Source of the DNA: Anaerolineae bacterium
GTDB lineage: Bacteria; Chloroflexota; Anaerolineae; Aggregatilineales; Aggregatilineaceae
NCBI GenBank assembly: GCA_018432315.1
Contig: JAHDLB010000025.1
Coordinates: forward strand, 62,001-126,000
DNA: 64,000 nt
Direction of reading: 5' to 3'
Of the stretch, positions 51,129 to 60,297 are shown in pieces (within the stretch, counting starts at the first letter, position 1; each line of letters starts with the position of its first letter). The notes under the pieces were generated by a model. The model was not told the origin of the DNA, searched no databases, and worked only from the letters and a program-made list of their open reading frames with translations. Position numbers and translations under genes: made by a program.

Positions 51129-52007
51129 ATGCCTGTCGCCGTCCCAACCTACCGGCGCATCCTCGTGCCGCTCGACGGCTCCGACGCGGCGGAGCACGCC
51201 ATCGGGCCCGCCGCCGGCCTGGCGCGCCAGCACAACGCCGAGATCGTGCTGCTCTACGTCGAGCACCTGCCCGCCGAGTCGGCAGGGCTGGAACAAAGCG
51301 GCCATACGCGCGAGCACATGCAGGATTACCTCGCCCGCCTGCGGGACCGGCTGCGCGAGGATGGCCTGCGCGCCGGGGAACGGGTGATCACCGGCTATGC
51401 GCTGCCCGACTCGCTGATCAAGTTCGTCGAAACCGAGCACGTCGACCTGATCGTCACCTCCACCCAGGGCCGGACGAGCATGCTCCGCTGGCTGCTGGGG
51501 AATCACGTCGAGGCGGCGCTGAACGTCCTGCCGGTGCCGGTGCTGCTGGTGCGGCCCGTGCTGCAAAAGATCGTCGTGCCGCTCGACGGGTCGAAGTGGT
51601 CGGAGAGCGCGCTCCCCAAGGCGGTCGAGATCGCGCGGCAGCACAACGCCGAGCTGGTGCTGCTGCACGTGTACCAGTCGCCGGTGCGCAACTATGCCGA
51701 CCAGCTCGCCGTGGCGGGCCAACAGCAGTTGGCCGACCAGCCCTTCGAGCAGATGCGCGACCAGCTCACCGCGCTGCGCAACCGGCTGCGCCAGGAAGGC
51801 ATCCGCGCCCAGGTGCAAATCGTGCACAGCAACAACCCGGCCCAGGCCATCTGCGAATTCGCCGAATCGGAAGAGGGCATCAGCATGGTGGTCATGTCCA
51901 CGCACGGGCGCACCGGGCTGTCGCGCTGGCTGTTGGGCAGCGTGGCCCAGCGCGTGATCAAGGACCTGCGCTGCCCGGTGACGCTGGTGCATCCGGGCAA
52001 CGACTGA
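51129..52007 (+). CDS. Tandem-domain universal stress protein
   Basis: A 292-residue protein made of two USP domains. Each starts with ILVPLDGS or IVVPLDGS (residues 11 and about 145), carries ARQHNAE...LL(Y/H)V, and ends with the nucleotide-binding loop: STQGRTSMLRWLLGN in the first and STHGRTGLSRWLLGS in the second. The second loop fits the ATP-binding G-x2-G-x9-G(S/T) pattern better. USPs modulate stress survival. It is the last gene of the transporter operon, so its level may follow amino-acid uptake. Confidence 0.9.
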   Translation: MPVAVPTYRRILVPLDGSDAAEHAIGPAAGLARQHNAEIVLLYVEHLPAESAGLEQSGHTREHMQDYLARLRDRLREDGLRAGERVITGYALPDSLIKFVETEHVDLIVTSTQGRTSMLRWLLGNHVEAALNVLPVPVLLVRPVLQKIVVPLDGSKWSESALPKAVEIARQHNAELVLLHVYQSPVRNYADQLAVAGQQQLADQPFEQMRDQLTALRNRLRQEGIRAQVQIVHSNNPAQAICEFAESEEGISMVVMSTHGRTGLSRWLLGSVAQRVIKDLRCPVTLVHPGND

Positions 52008-52208
52008 TCGCGCGCCTGCGGCACTCCCCGGCGAGCTTTTCCCACGCTCATCCCCTTCACACCGTACTGGTGCGGAATCCCCCGTTTGGTATACTCGTGG
52101 AATGCTGCCAGCCCGAAGCGTGCAGCATACGACGACTCTCTCCACCGGCGCCTCTCAGATCGCGGTAATCGTGTACCCGGCACCCTGCACAACCGGAGGA
52201 CTCACCCC

Positions 52209-53519
52209 ATGTCTCATCCGACCCCCACGCACGATACGCTTGATGACTGGATCGCACGCGAGGCGATTCCCTTCGCTATCGATTCGCCCGCCACATTCGA
52301 CACCGCCATCGACCGGGTGATCGCTGCCCTGGGCGACGCGGTGACCCTGCTCGGCTTCGGAGAAGCGCTGCACGGCGGCGAGGACCTGCTCATGCTCCGC
52401 AACCGGCTGTTTCAGCGGCTGGCCGAGGCGCACGGCTACAGCGCCATCGCCATCGAGAGCAGCTTCACGCGGGCGCCCGCCATCGACGACTACGTCGCCG
52501 GACGCGGCACGGCCTCGTACGACGCCGTGCGGGATGCCGGCTTCAGCCACGACTTCGGGAAGCTCGGCGCGAATCGGGACCTCGTCGAGTGGATGCGGCA
52601 GGCCAATGCCGACCCGGCCCGCGAGGTCAGGCTCCGCTTTTACGGCTTCGACACCCCGACCGAGATGATGTTCACCGACAGCCCGCGCCGGGCGCTGTAT
52701 GCCGCGCTGGACGTCCTCGCCCTGGTCGACGGCGACCGCAGCCGGGCGATCCGCGAGCGGATCGATTCGCTGCTCGGCCAGGACGCCGCCTGGGAAACCA
52801 CCGAGGCCGCGATGGACCCGTCGAAGTCGATCGGGCTGTCGCCGGACGCCACGGCGCTGCGCATCGAAACCGAGGAGCTGATCGCGGACCTGAGCGCGCG
52901 CCGCCCCGACCTGATAGCGGAAACAGGCCGGGATCGCTACCTGGAAGCCGTGCACTTCGCCTCGGTAGCGCGGCAGTTGCTGACCTATCACGCCCAGGCC
53001 GCGCGCGATTCGAGCGACCGGATCGTCAGGATGCTCAGCCTCCGCGACGCGTGGATGGCGGACAACCTGGCGTACATCGCCGCCCGCGAGCGCGGGCGCG
53101 GGAACGTGTTCGTCTTCGCGCACAACAGCCACCTGAAATACGGCCAGACCGAGTGGCAGTTGGGCCCTCACGCGCTGGCATGGTGGCCGGCGGGCGCGCA
53201 CCTGCGCGCGATGTTCGGCGCGGGCTACGCCGTCATCGGCTCGGCGCTCGGCGTTTCGGACGCCAACGGCATCGGCCAGCCCGAACCGGGCACGCTCGAA
53301 GCGCGGCTGACCGCCGCGCCGGGACCGGCGCGGTTCGTCCCGACGCACCGGGGCCAGGGGCTGCCCGCCGCGGAGGTCGCCGCCCTTCCGACCCGGTCCG
53401 GCAGCGCGAAAAACGCGACCTACTTCCCGCTGACGCCCCACAGCCTGGCCGATTTCGACTGGTTGGTCGCCCTGGATTCGACGGCCTACGCGCGCGGCGG
53501 CCCGCCGCTGCCACCGTAA
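52209..53519 (+). CDS. Erythromycin esterase family protein
   Basis: A 436-residue protein. Seen: LLGFGEALHGGEDLLMLRNRLF near residue 50 with the catalytic-region Glu and His, IAIESSFTRAPAIDDYV, FYGFDTPTEMM and the late FAHNSHLKYG. These are the landmarks of the EreA/Bcr136-like family. True EreA opens the macrolide ring, but most relatives do not act on macrolides. The start ATG 52209 has GGAGG upstream, and TATACT (52090-52095) is a possible -10 element. Confidence 0.82.
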   Translation: MSHPTPTHDTLDDWIAREAIPFAIDSPATFDTAIDRVIAALGDAVTLLGFGEALHGGEDLLMLRNRLFQRLAEAHGYSAIAIESSFTRAPAIDDYVAGRGTASYDAVRDAGFSHDFGKLGANRDLVEWMRQANADPAREVRLRFYGFDTPTEMMFTDSPRRALYAALDVLALVDGDRSRAIRERIDSLLGQDAAWETTEAAMDPSKSIGLSPDATALRIETEELIADLSARRPDLIAETGRDRYLEAVHFASVARQLLTYHAQAARDSSDRIVRMLSLRDAWMADNLAYIAARERGRGNVFVFAHNSHLKYGQTEWQLGPHALAWWPAGAHLRAMFGAGYAVIGSALGVSDANGIGQPEPGTLEARLTAAPGPARFVPTHRGQGLPAAEVAALPTRSGSAKNATYFPLTPHSLADFDWLVALDSTAYARGGPPLPP

Positions 53520-53670
53520 CGTAGCGAACCTCGCGCCCGCCTTCGTGCAGAATGCCGTGTATTCGATCCGGCAGACTTGTTATCATGTGTGCCAGGGCAG
53601 CGGGCCGGCTAACGACCTGGCTGCCGGTTTGTCGCGCTCGATTATGGAATTGAAAAGGTTTTGGATCATC

Positions 53671-54696
53671 ATGAATGACACACCCTGGGAGAATTTTTTG
53701 ATCGCCGCGCGGGGCGGCATGCCGTCCCGGCCCCCGGTCGCGCTCATCGTGGACAGCCCCTGGATGCCCGGCCACGCCAACATGCACACGCTCGACTTCT
53801 TCCTGTACCCCGACCGCTGGCTGGCGGCCCACCTGGCGCTGACCGAGCGCTTTCCAGACGCCGTGTTCCTGCCCGGTTTCTGGGTGGAATACGGCATGGC
53901 GAACGAGCCGACCGCCTTCGGTGCGCCCGTGATGTGGCGCGCGGATGCCCCGCCGGCCATGCGTCACGTGAACCTGCCGCCGGAAGCCTGGGCCGACCTG
54001 CCCCGCCCCGATCCGCACACCGACGGCATGATGCCGCTGGTCCTGCGGCGGCTGGCGAACCTGGAAGGCGGCGAACTGCCCGAACCGCACCGCATCCGCA
54101 TCGTGGCGGCGCGCGGGCCGCTGGCCCTGGCGACTCACGTGCTGGGTACCACGCCGTTCCTCGAAGCGACCGCCACCGAGCCGGACGCCGTCGAGGCCGC
54201 GCTGGACATCTTCACCGACACGGTCATCGCGTTCCTGCGCGCCCAGCTCGACTGCCTGCGCGAGCCGGTGGGCGTGCTGGTACTGGACGACATCCCCGGC
54301 ATGCTCTCGCCGCGCGCCTTCAACCGGGTCGCGCTGCCGTTCCTCAACCGCATTTTCGGCGCGTTCGACGGCCTGCTGCGCATCTACCACAACGACACGC
54401 CCTGCGCCCACCTGCTGCCCCACCTGTCCGCGCTGGAGATGGACGTTTTCAACTTCAGCCACGAGATGCCGCTGGCCGAGGTGAAAGACGCGCTGGGGCC
54501 GGAGATCGCGCTGCTGGGCAACGTCGCCCCGCTCGATCTGCTGGTGCGCGGCACGCCGGAGCAGGTCGAGGCGGCGGCGCGGGACTGCATCGCCCAGGCG
54601 GGCGACGGGCGCGGGTTCATCCTGTCGGCGGGCGGCGGCGTCTCGCCCGGCACCCCTGCCGAGAATATCGATGCCCTGATCCGGGCCACGACATGA
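53671..54696 (+). CDS. Uroporphyrinogen decarboxylase-family (MtaA/CmuA-like) protein
   Basis: A 341-residue TIM-barrel protein of the URO-D superfamily. FLIAARGGMPSRPPVALIVD opens the barrel. VLVLDDIPGMLSPRAFNRVALPF and IYHNDTPCAHLLPHL (His and Cys near residues 240-245) resemble the zinc-thiol region of corrinoid-linked methyltransferases MtaA/CmuA. FSHEMPLAEVKDALG and SAGGGVSPGTPAENI complete the pattern. Its neighbours all concern corrinoid methyl transfer, so a methyltransferase role is more likely than heme synthesis. The start is uncertain; ATG 53644 is an alternative. Confidence 0.75.
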   Translation: MNDTPWENFLIAARGGMPSRPPVALIVDSPWMPGHANMHTLDFFLYPDRWLAAHLALTERFPDAVFLPGFWVEYGMANEPTAFGAPVMWRADAPPAMRHVNLPPEAWADLPRPDPHTDGMMPLVLRRLANLEGGELPEPHRIRIVAARGPLALATHVLGTTPFLEATATEPDAVEAALDIFTDTVIAFLRAQLDCLREPVGVLVLDDIPGMLSPRAFNRVALPFLNRIFGAFDGLLRIYHNDTPCAHLLPHLSALEMDVFNFSHEMPLAEVKDALGPEIALLGNVAPLDLLVRGTPEQVEAAARDCIAQAGDGRGFILSAGGGVSPGTPAENIDALIRATT

Positions 54697-54772
54697 CACA
54701 GATCATGTCCCGCCCGGCTTCTTTCGCGTTACACTAGGGCTGTTTGCCGTCCAACACGCGAGGAATGCCACC

Positions 54773-55531
54773 ATGCAACGGTTGATCGCCCTCACCTGCG
54801 AAGCCCTGGCGCGCAGCATGTACGCGCTGGCGGCCCAGTCGCCGCACACGGTCTCGATCCGGCTGTATCGCCAGGGGCTGCACAACACCCCCAAGCGGCT
54901 GCGCGAGACGCTCCAGGAGCAGATCGACGCCATCGAGCCGGACGAGTGCGACGCGATCCTGCTCGTGTACGGCATGTGCGGCATGGCGACGGTGGGGCTG
55001 GCCGCGCGCCATACGCCGCTGGTCATCCCGCGCACGCACGACTGCATCGCCTTATACCTCGGCTCGCTCCAGCGCTACCAGGCCGAGTTCGACGCGCATC
55101 CCGGCACGTACTGGTACAGCCTCGATTACATGGAGCGCAACGAAGCGGGATCGAACGTGGGGCTGGGCGCGGCCAACCTGGGCGCCATGGACGAGATCTA
55201 CGCGGAATACGTCGAGAAATACGGCCAGGACAACGCTGATTACCTGATGGAAGTCATGGGCGAGTGGGGCAAGCACTACGAGCGGGCGGCCTTCATCGAC
55301 ATGGGCACGGGCGACGGCCAGGAATTCGAGCAGCGGGCCCGCGACGAAGCCCAGCGCCGGGGCTGGATCTTCGAGCGCAAAGAGGGCAGCAAGCGCCTGT
55401 TGAAGATGCTGGCCGATGGTACGTGGAACGAGGACGAATTTCTGATCGTGCCGCCGGGGCACGTCATCCAGCAGACGGGCCTGGACGGTTTGATCACGGC
55501 AGCGAAAGCGAACGGTACCGGCAATGACTGA
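54773..55531 (+). CDS. DUF1638 family protein
   Basis: A 252-residue protein that begins LIALTCEALARSMY and contains YGMCGMATVGLAARHTP, PRTHDCIALYLGS and a late PPGHVIQQTGL. These conserved Cys and His residues define DUF1638, a family of unknown chemistry found beside corrinoid proteins and their activators. A metal or cobalamin role has been suspected on that basis. Its stop overlaps the activator start by eight bases, so the two are translationally coupled. Confidence 0.85.
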   Translation: MQRLIALTCEALARSMYALAAQSPHTVSIRLYRQGLHNTPKRLRETLQEQIDAIEPDECDAILLVYGMCGMATVGLAARHTPLVIPRTHDCIALYLGSLQRYQAEFDAHPGTYWYSLDYMERNEAGSNVGLGAANLGAMDEIYAEYVEKYGQDNADYLMEVMGEWGKHYERAAFIDMGTGDGQEFEQRARDEAQRRGWIFERKEGSKRLLKMLADGTWNEDEFLIVPPGHVIQQTGLDGLITAAKANGTGND

Positions 55532-57335
55532 AGTCATTTTCCAGCCGATTGGGCGGCGCATTGACGCGCGGCCCGGCGACACGCTGTTGGAGGTCGCGCA
55601 GGAAGCGGGCGTCGCCCTGTCGGCGGTGTGCGGCGGGGTGGGCGTGTGTGGCGACTGCCGCGTGCGCGTGCTGCGCGGCGCCGTCTCCGGCGTGAATTCG
55701 ACCGAGCGCGAAATGCTCTCCGGCGCCGACCTGGAGAGCGGGCTGCGGCTGGCCTGCCAGGTGGCGATCGAGGGCGACAGCGAGATCGTGGTCGATGTCC
55801 CGCCAGATTCGCTCAGCGCGCCGCAGCGCAGCCAGGTCGAGGGCGAGGAGATCGCGCTCGACGTCGCGCCGGTGGTCCAGCTTCACCACCTCGCGGCCCT
55901 GCCGCCATCGGTCGAAGACCTGCGCGGCGACTGGGAACGCGTGCAGGGCATCACGCCGTCCGACTGGATGGTGCCCGCCGCCGCCCTGGCCGACCTGCCC
56001 GGCATCCTGCGCCAGCACGACTGGCGCGTGCGCATGGTCACCCACGGGCGCGACGTGGTGCGCTTCCTGCCCCCGGCGCGCGTCCCGCTGGGCTTCGCGG
56101 TGGACGTGGGCACGACCGGGCTGGCCGCCTACCTGGTCGACCTGACGAACGGCCAGACGCTCGGCATCGCCGGGGCCACCAACCCGCAGATCGCCTATGG
56201 CGAGGACGTGATGGCCCGCCTGACGCTCGTCGTGCGCGACGCGGCGGGGGCCGGGCGGCTCCAGAAGACCATCGTCGAGGGCCTCAACGGGCTGCTGCGC
56301 GAGGTGTGCGCCCAGGCGAGCGTCACGACGCGCGACGTGGTGGACGTGGTGACGGTCGGCAACACGGCCATGCACCACCTGCTGCTGAGCCTGCCGGTCG
56401 AGCAGCTTGGCTCCGCGCCGTACGTGCCGGCCATCTCGTCGCCGATGGTCACGCCCGCTGCCCCGCTCGGCCTGGACGTCGCGCCGGATGCGCGTGTCTA
56501 CCTGCCGCCCAACCTGGCCGGGTTCGTCGGTGGCGATCACATGGCGATGCTGCTGGCGACAGCCACCGCCAACCAGCCCGGCGTCACGCTGAGCCTGGAC
56601 ATCGGCACCAACACCGAGGTCACGCTCAACGCGCACGGCCAGATGTGGAGCTGCTCGACGGCGTCCGGCCCGGCCTTCGAAGGCGCCCACATCCGCGACG
56701 GGATGCGCGCCGCCGACGGGGCTATCGAGCGCCTGATCTGGCGCGACGGCGAGCTGCAGTGGCTGACGATCAACCACGCGCGCCCGGTCGGCCTGTGCGG
56801 GTCCGGCATTCTGGACGCGGTGGCCGCGCTGCGCACCGCCGAGATCATCTCGCTGACCGGGGCGATGGACCGCTCGCACCCCAACGTGCAGCCGGAGAAG
56901 GTCAACCCCTGGTTCGAGATCGCGCCCGCCTCACAGACCGGCCACGGGCGACCGGTCGCCATCAGCCGGTCGGACGTGAACGAGGTCCAGCTCGCCAAAG
57001 CCGCCATCCGCGCCGGAATCAAGCTGCTGACGGAGCGCGCCGGGGTGAGCGAAATGGACATCGACCGGGTGATCGTCGCCGGGGCGTTCGGCAATTACAT
57101 CGACCTGGAGAATGCGATCGTGATCGGCATGTTCCCCGCGCTGCCGCTCGAACGCTTCCACCAGGTCGGCAACGCCGCCGGGATCGGCGCCAAGCGCCTG
57201 CTGATCAACGCGGAGGAACGCGCGCGCGCCGCGGCGCTGGTCCGGCAGTTGACCTACATCGAGCTGACCAACCATCCCGATTTTTCCGACCGGTTCAGCC
57301 AGGCCGTGATGCTCACCCCCGATCCGTGGGATTGA
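55524..57335 (+). CDS. RACo-type corrinoid activation protein (ferredoxin plus ASKHA domain)
   Basis: A 603-residue protein. Residues 1-95 form a 2Fe-2S ferredoxin with CGGVGVCGDC (Cys36, 42, 45) and a fourth Cys near 77. A linker follows (about 100-190). The actin-like ATPase part begins GFAVDVGTTGLAAYLVDL near residue 193, with GNTAMHHLLLSLP, LSLDIGTNTEVTLN, CSTASGPAFEGAHI and VIVAGAFGNYIDLENAI. This is the RACo/RamQ family (DUF4445), which reduces inactive Co(II) corrinoid protein to Co(I) with ATP. The methyltransferase gene follows 28 bp later. Confidence 0.92.
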   Translation: MTEVIFQPIGRRIDARPGDTLLEVAQEAGVALSAVCGGVGVCGDCRVRVLRGAVSGVNSTEREMLSGADLESGLRLACQVAIEGDSEIVVDVPPDSLSAPQRSQVEGEEIALDVAPVVQLHHLAALPPSVEDLRGDWERVQGITPSDWMVPAAALADLPGILRQHDWRVRMVTHGRDVVRFLPPARVPLGFAVDVGTTGLAAYLVDLTNGQTLGIAGATNPQIAYGEDVMARLTLVVRDAAGAGRLQKTIVEGLNGLLREVCAQASVTTRDVVDVVTVGNTAMHHLLLSLPVEQLGSAPYVPAISSPMVTPAAPLGLDVAPDARVYLPPNLAGFVGGDHMAMLLATATANQPGVTLSLDIGTNTEVTLNAHGQMWSCSTASGPAFEGAHIRDGMRAADGAIERLIWRDGELQWLTINHARPVGLCGSGILDAVAALRTAEIISLTGAMDRSHPNVQPEKVNPWFEIAPASQTGHGRPVAISRSDVNEVQLAKAAIRAGIKLLTERAGVSEMDIDRVIVAGAFGNYIDLENAIVIGMFPALPLERFHQVGNAAGIGAKRLLINAEERARAAALVRQLTYIELTNHPDFSDRFSQAVMLTPDPWD

Positions 57336-57363
57336 ACTTTCGCCAAGAGGAGAGAGACACGCT

Positions 57364-58224
57364 ATGCAGACCGTTCTCAAGGGGCCATCGACCGAGGTGG
57401 TCATCGGCCCGGACGAGCCGATCGTGATGATCGGCGAGCGCATCAACCCGACCGGGCGCAAGGCGTTCAGCGCGGAGCTTCAGGCGGGCGATCTGAGCCG
57501 CATCCCGCGTGACGCGGTCGCCCAGGCCGAAGCGGGCGCGACCGTGCTGGATGTGAACGTGGGCGCCGCCAGCGTGGACGAAGTCGCCCTGCTGCCGCGC
57601 GCCGTCCAGATGGTGCAGGACGCGGTCGATCTGCCCGTCTGCCTGGATTCGCCCAATCCCGCGGCGCTGGCCGCCGCGCTCAAGGTCGTCCGGGGGCGCG
57701 CGCTGATCAACTCGGTGAACGGCGAGAGCGACAAGCTGGCCGCCGTGCTGCCGTTGGTAGCGGAATACGGCGCCGCCGTGATCGCGCTGTGCATGGACGA
57801 CAGCGGAATCCCGGCCACGCCGGAAGCGCGGCTGGCCGTCGCCGAAGCCATCCTCGAACAGGCCCAGGCGCTGGGCATTCCGCCGGAAGACGTCGTGTTC
57901 GACCCGCTGGTGATGGCCGTCGGCGCCGATCACACCGCGGGCGCGACCACGCTCGCCACCGCCCACCTGATCCGCGAGCGGCTGGGCAGCAACATGACCG
58001 CCGGGGCCAGCAACGCGTCGCACGGCATGCCGGAGCGCGAAGTGCTCAACACGGTGTTCCTGGCGCTGCTGGCACAGGCCGGGGTCAACGCGCCGATCTG
58101 CAACCCGCTCAAGAACGGGCTCGCCGTGCGCGCCATCGACCTGATGATGGGTCACGACGAATGGGGCGGCGCGTACATCAAAGCCTACCGGACCCTGCAA
58201 AAGCGCGAGGCTCAATCCTCGTAG
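57364..58224 (+). CDS. Methyltetrahydrofolate:corrinoid methyltransferase-like protein (pterin-binding)
   Basis: A 286-residue TIM-barrel protein related to dihydropteroate synthase, AcsE and MtgA. MIGERINPTGRKAFS opens the pterin-binding barrel. AGATVLDVNVGAA, VCLDSPNPAALAAAL, ALINSVNGE, DPLVMAVGADH and NMTAGASNASHGMPER carry the usual pterin-contact Asp and Asn residues. It would move a methyl group between a corrinoid protein and tetrahydrofolate. It completes a four-gene set whose corrinoid protein and substrate-specific methyltransferase are not in the window. Confidence 0.88.
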   Translation: MQTVLKGPSTEVVIGPDEPIVMIGERINPTGRKAFSAELQAGDLSRIPRDAVAQAEAGATVLDVNVGAASVDEVALLPRAVQMVQDAVDLPVCLDSPNPAALAAALKVVRGRALINSVNGESDKLAAVLPLVAEYGAAVIALCMDDSGIPATPEARLAVAEAILEQAQALGIPPEDVVFDPLVMAVGADHTAGATTLATAHLIRERLGSNMTAGASNASHGMPEREVLNTVFLALLAQAGVNAPICNPLKNGLAVRAIDLMMGHDEWGGAYIKAYRTLQKREAQSS

Positions 58225-59180
58225 AACGCCACGATCCGTCGGGCTGTGTCGATCACGCTCTCGCGCAGCTCCGGCGGGTCGAGCACCTCCGCCAGCGCGC
58301 CAAACCCGAGGACGTGCGTCCGCGCGATGGACAGCGTCTCGAAGGTGAGCGACAGCGTCAGCCAGCCGTCGCCGTCCGGCGGGCCGGCCCCGGCGATGGT
58401 CGCGTGGATGCCCTCGCCGAAGATGTGCGGCAGCACGGGCAGCAGCGCCGGGGCCAGCCGCAGCCGTACCGGGAAGCTCGCCCGGCTGGCCTCGAACTGC
58501 GCGCTCCACGACGCCCAGTACATCGCCAGGTCGAAGTCCGGAGGGCGCTCGAACCGTTCGTCGAGCACGGTCGCGTCCTGCACGCGCGAGACGCGATAGA
58601 CGCGCACGCGGTCTTCCTCCACGCCCACCAGGTACCAGATGCTTGCCTTGGCAACAAGCCCGTAGGCATCGACACGCCGCTCGACCTGCTGGCCGTCGCT
58701 CCGCCGGTAGACCAGGTCGATTTTGCGATCGTCCCACACCGCCTGCTGCAGGGCGGGCAAAAACGGCACCGGCTCCTCGGGCCGGAACCACCCCGCCGCG
58801 TCGAGCAGAATCCGCTGGCGGACCCGCTGGGCCTCATCGCGCCGGACGGAGGGCAGCGCGGCCAGCAGCTTGAGCATGGCGTCCTCGACCGCCTGCCCCA
58901 GCCCCAGGTCGGCCAGCGGGCGCGACACGCTGGCGACGAACAGCGTCCGGACCTCCGCTTCGGTCAGGCCGGTCAGGCTGGTGCGGTAGCCCTCCACCAG
59001 CGCGCAGCCGCCGTTCGGCCCGCGCTCGGTGTAGACCGGCACGCCCGCCGCGTTGAGCGCGTCCAGGTCGCGGTAGATCGTTCGCTCCGAGACGCCGAGC
59101 GTCTCGGCCAGTTGGGCGGCGGTGAGGCGTCCTTTGGATTGCAGCAGCAGCAAAATCGAGAGCAGCCGGTCGGCGCGCAC
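58212..59180 (-). CDS. WYL-domain transcriptional regulator (YafY family)
   Basis: A 322-residue regulator. The first 60 residues are a helix-turn-helix (LLSILLLLQSKGRLTAAQLAETLGVSERTIYRDLDAL). A WYL domain follows with the Trp-Tyr-Leu core seen as SIWYLVGVEEDRVRVYRVSRV, then a C-terminal WCX extension (VRLRLAPALLPVL). WYL domains sense ligands or nucleic acids. The start is GTG 59180, with a perfect AGGAGG six bases upstream. It faces away from the transglutaminase gene, and a candidate operator lies in the shared gap. Confidence 0.9.
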   Translation of the reverse strand: MRADRLLSILLLLQSKGRLTAAQLAETLGVSERTIYRDLDALNAAGVPVYTERGPNGGCALVEGYRTSLTGLTEAEVRTLFVASVSRPLADLGLGQAVEDAMLKLLAALPSVRRDEAQRVRQRILLDAAGWFRPEEPVPFLPALQQAVWDDRKIDLVYRRSDGQQVERRVDAYGLVAKASIWYLVGVEEDRVRVYRVSRVQDATVLDERFERPPDFDLAMYWASWSAQFEASRASFPVRLRLAPALLPVLPHIFGEGIHATIAGAGPPDGDGWLTLSLTFETLSIARTHVLGFGALAEVLDPPELRESVIDTARRIVAFYED

Positions 59181-59226
59181 GGGGTCACCTCCTGAGACTG
59201 ATACTCGTTCGAGCATACCACGAAAA

Positions 59227-59245
59227 CCTGACAAAAGGTGTCAGG
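59227..59245. promoter_or_regulatory. Candidate operator in the WYL / transglutaminase intergenic gap
   Basis: Inverted repeat CCTGACA (59227-59233) and TGTCAGG (59239-59245) with a five-base spacer. It sits ten bases before a TATGAT -10-like box (59255-59260) for the transglutaminase gene. Location suggests a site for the divergent WYL regulator. Confidence 0.45.
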
Positions 59246-59302
59246 AATACCTGGTATGATGGATCAGAATATCCGTCCCCGTTCGATCAAGGAGTCCTTT
59301 GA

Positions 59303-60214
59303 ATGGCTGAAACCACCGCCAACCCGCTCACCTATTACGCCTATCCCGGCCTGATGACGACCCCCGGCGAGCACGCCGTGCTGCTGCAAGGGCTGCCGGA
59401 AGCCATCCCGGCGTTGTGCGCGATCGTGCAGCACAACCTGCTGCACGTCCATTGGGCCGAGCGCTATGGTTCTCCCCTGCCGCCCGAACGCAGGGCCGAG
59501 GTCAACATCCGCCGCGCCTCGACCATGCTGGCGGGCATCGCCGCCCGCGACGACCGCCTGCTGACCCTGCCGCGCCCGGTGGACAGGCGGCAGGTGGGCA
59601 ACTGCCGCCACTTCGCGGTGATGCTCAGCACGCTGCTGCGCCACCAGGGCATCCCGGCCCGCGCCCGCTGCGGTTTCGGGGCGTATTTCACGCCCGGCCA
59701 GTTCGAGGATCACTGGGCGTGCGAAGTCTGGAACGAGGCCGAGCGCCGTTGGGTGATGGTCGATCCCCAGCTCGACGCGCTCCAGATCGAGGCGCTGGGC
59801 GTGACGTTTGACCCGCACGACGTGCCCGCCGGCCAGTTCATCGTCGCCGGGCGCGCGTGGCAGATGTGCCGCCGCGGCGAGGCCGACCCGGAGACGTTCG
59901 GCATCTTCGACATGCGCGGGCTGTGGTTCGTGTGGGGCAACCTGCTGCGCGACCTGGCCGCGCTCAACAAGATGGAACTGCTGCCCTGGGACTGCTGGGG
60001 GCTGATGGAAACCGACGATCCGGGCAGCGATGAGGCCCTGGCCGTCTATGACCGCGTCGCCGAGCTGACGCTGGGCATCGACGACGACTTCGGCGCGGTG
60101 CGCAGCCTCTACGACAGCGATCCGGACCTGCGCGTGCCGCCGGAGATCATCAGCTACGTCGACGGCAAGCCGGAGATCGTCAACATCCTCGCAGGGGAGG
60201 AGTTCCCCGCCTGA
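59303..60214 (+). CDS. Transglutaminase-like superfamily protein
   Basis: A 303-residue cytoplasmic protein with the Cys-His-Asp triad of transglutaminase/cysteine-protease folds: VGNCRHFAVMLSTLLRHQGIPARAR (Cys near residue 98), FEDHWACEVWNEAERRWVMVDPQ (His near 136, Asp near 151). There is no signal peptide. Activity may be peptide hydrolysis or amide transfer; substrate unknown. It is probably controlled by the divergent WYL regulator. An intrinsic terminator follows. Confidence 0.85.
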   Translation: MAETTANPLTYYAYPGLMTTPGEHAVLLQGLPEAIPALCAIVQHNLLHVHWAERYGSPLPPERRAEVNIRRASTMLAGIAARDDRLLTLPRPVDRRQVGNCRHFAVMLSTLLRHQGIPARARCGFGAYFTPGQFEDHWACEVWNEAERRWVMVDPQLDALQIEALGVTFDPHDVPAGQFIVAGRAWQMCRRGEADPETFGIFDMRGLWFVWGNLLRDLAALNKMELLPWDCWGLMETDDPGSDEALAVYDRVAELTLGIDDDFGAVRSLYDSDPDLRVPPEIISYVDGKPEIVNILAGEEFPA

Positions 60215-60242
60215 AGATCGGCATAATTCGCGCAAATCCGGT

Positions 60243-60277
60243 ATAGTGGCTGCGTTCTACCGGCAGCCACTATTTTT
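60243..60277 (+). terminator. Intrinsic terminator after the transglutaminase-like gene
   Basis: A perfect 11-bp stem (ATAGTGGCTGC 60243-60253, GCAGCCACTAT 60263-60273) with a nine-base loop and a run of five T. Confidence 0.85.
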
Positions 60278-60297
60278 GTGATTCGCCCGCGACCAGA

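Noticed and set aside
52209-53519. Assignment as a true macrolide-resistance esterase
   Set aside because: Family landmarks are present, but most relatives of EreA lack macrolide activity and nothing nearby supports a resistance role.
53520-53670. Possible cobalamin riboswitch before the corrinoid cluster
   Set aside because: No B12-box-like sequence or multi-stem layout is visible in the 151 bases upstream; only a minor hairpin is present.
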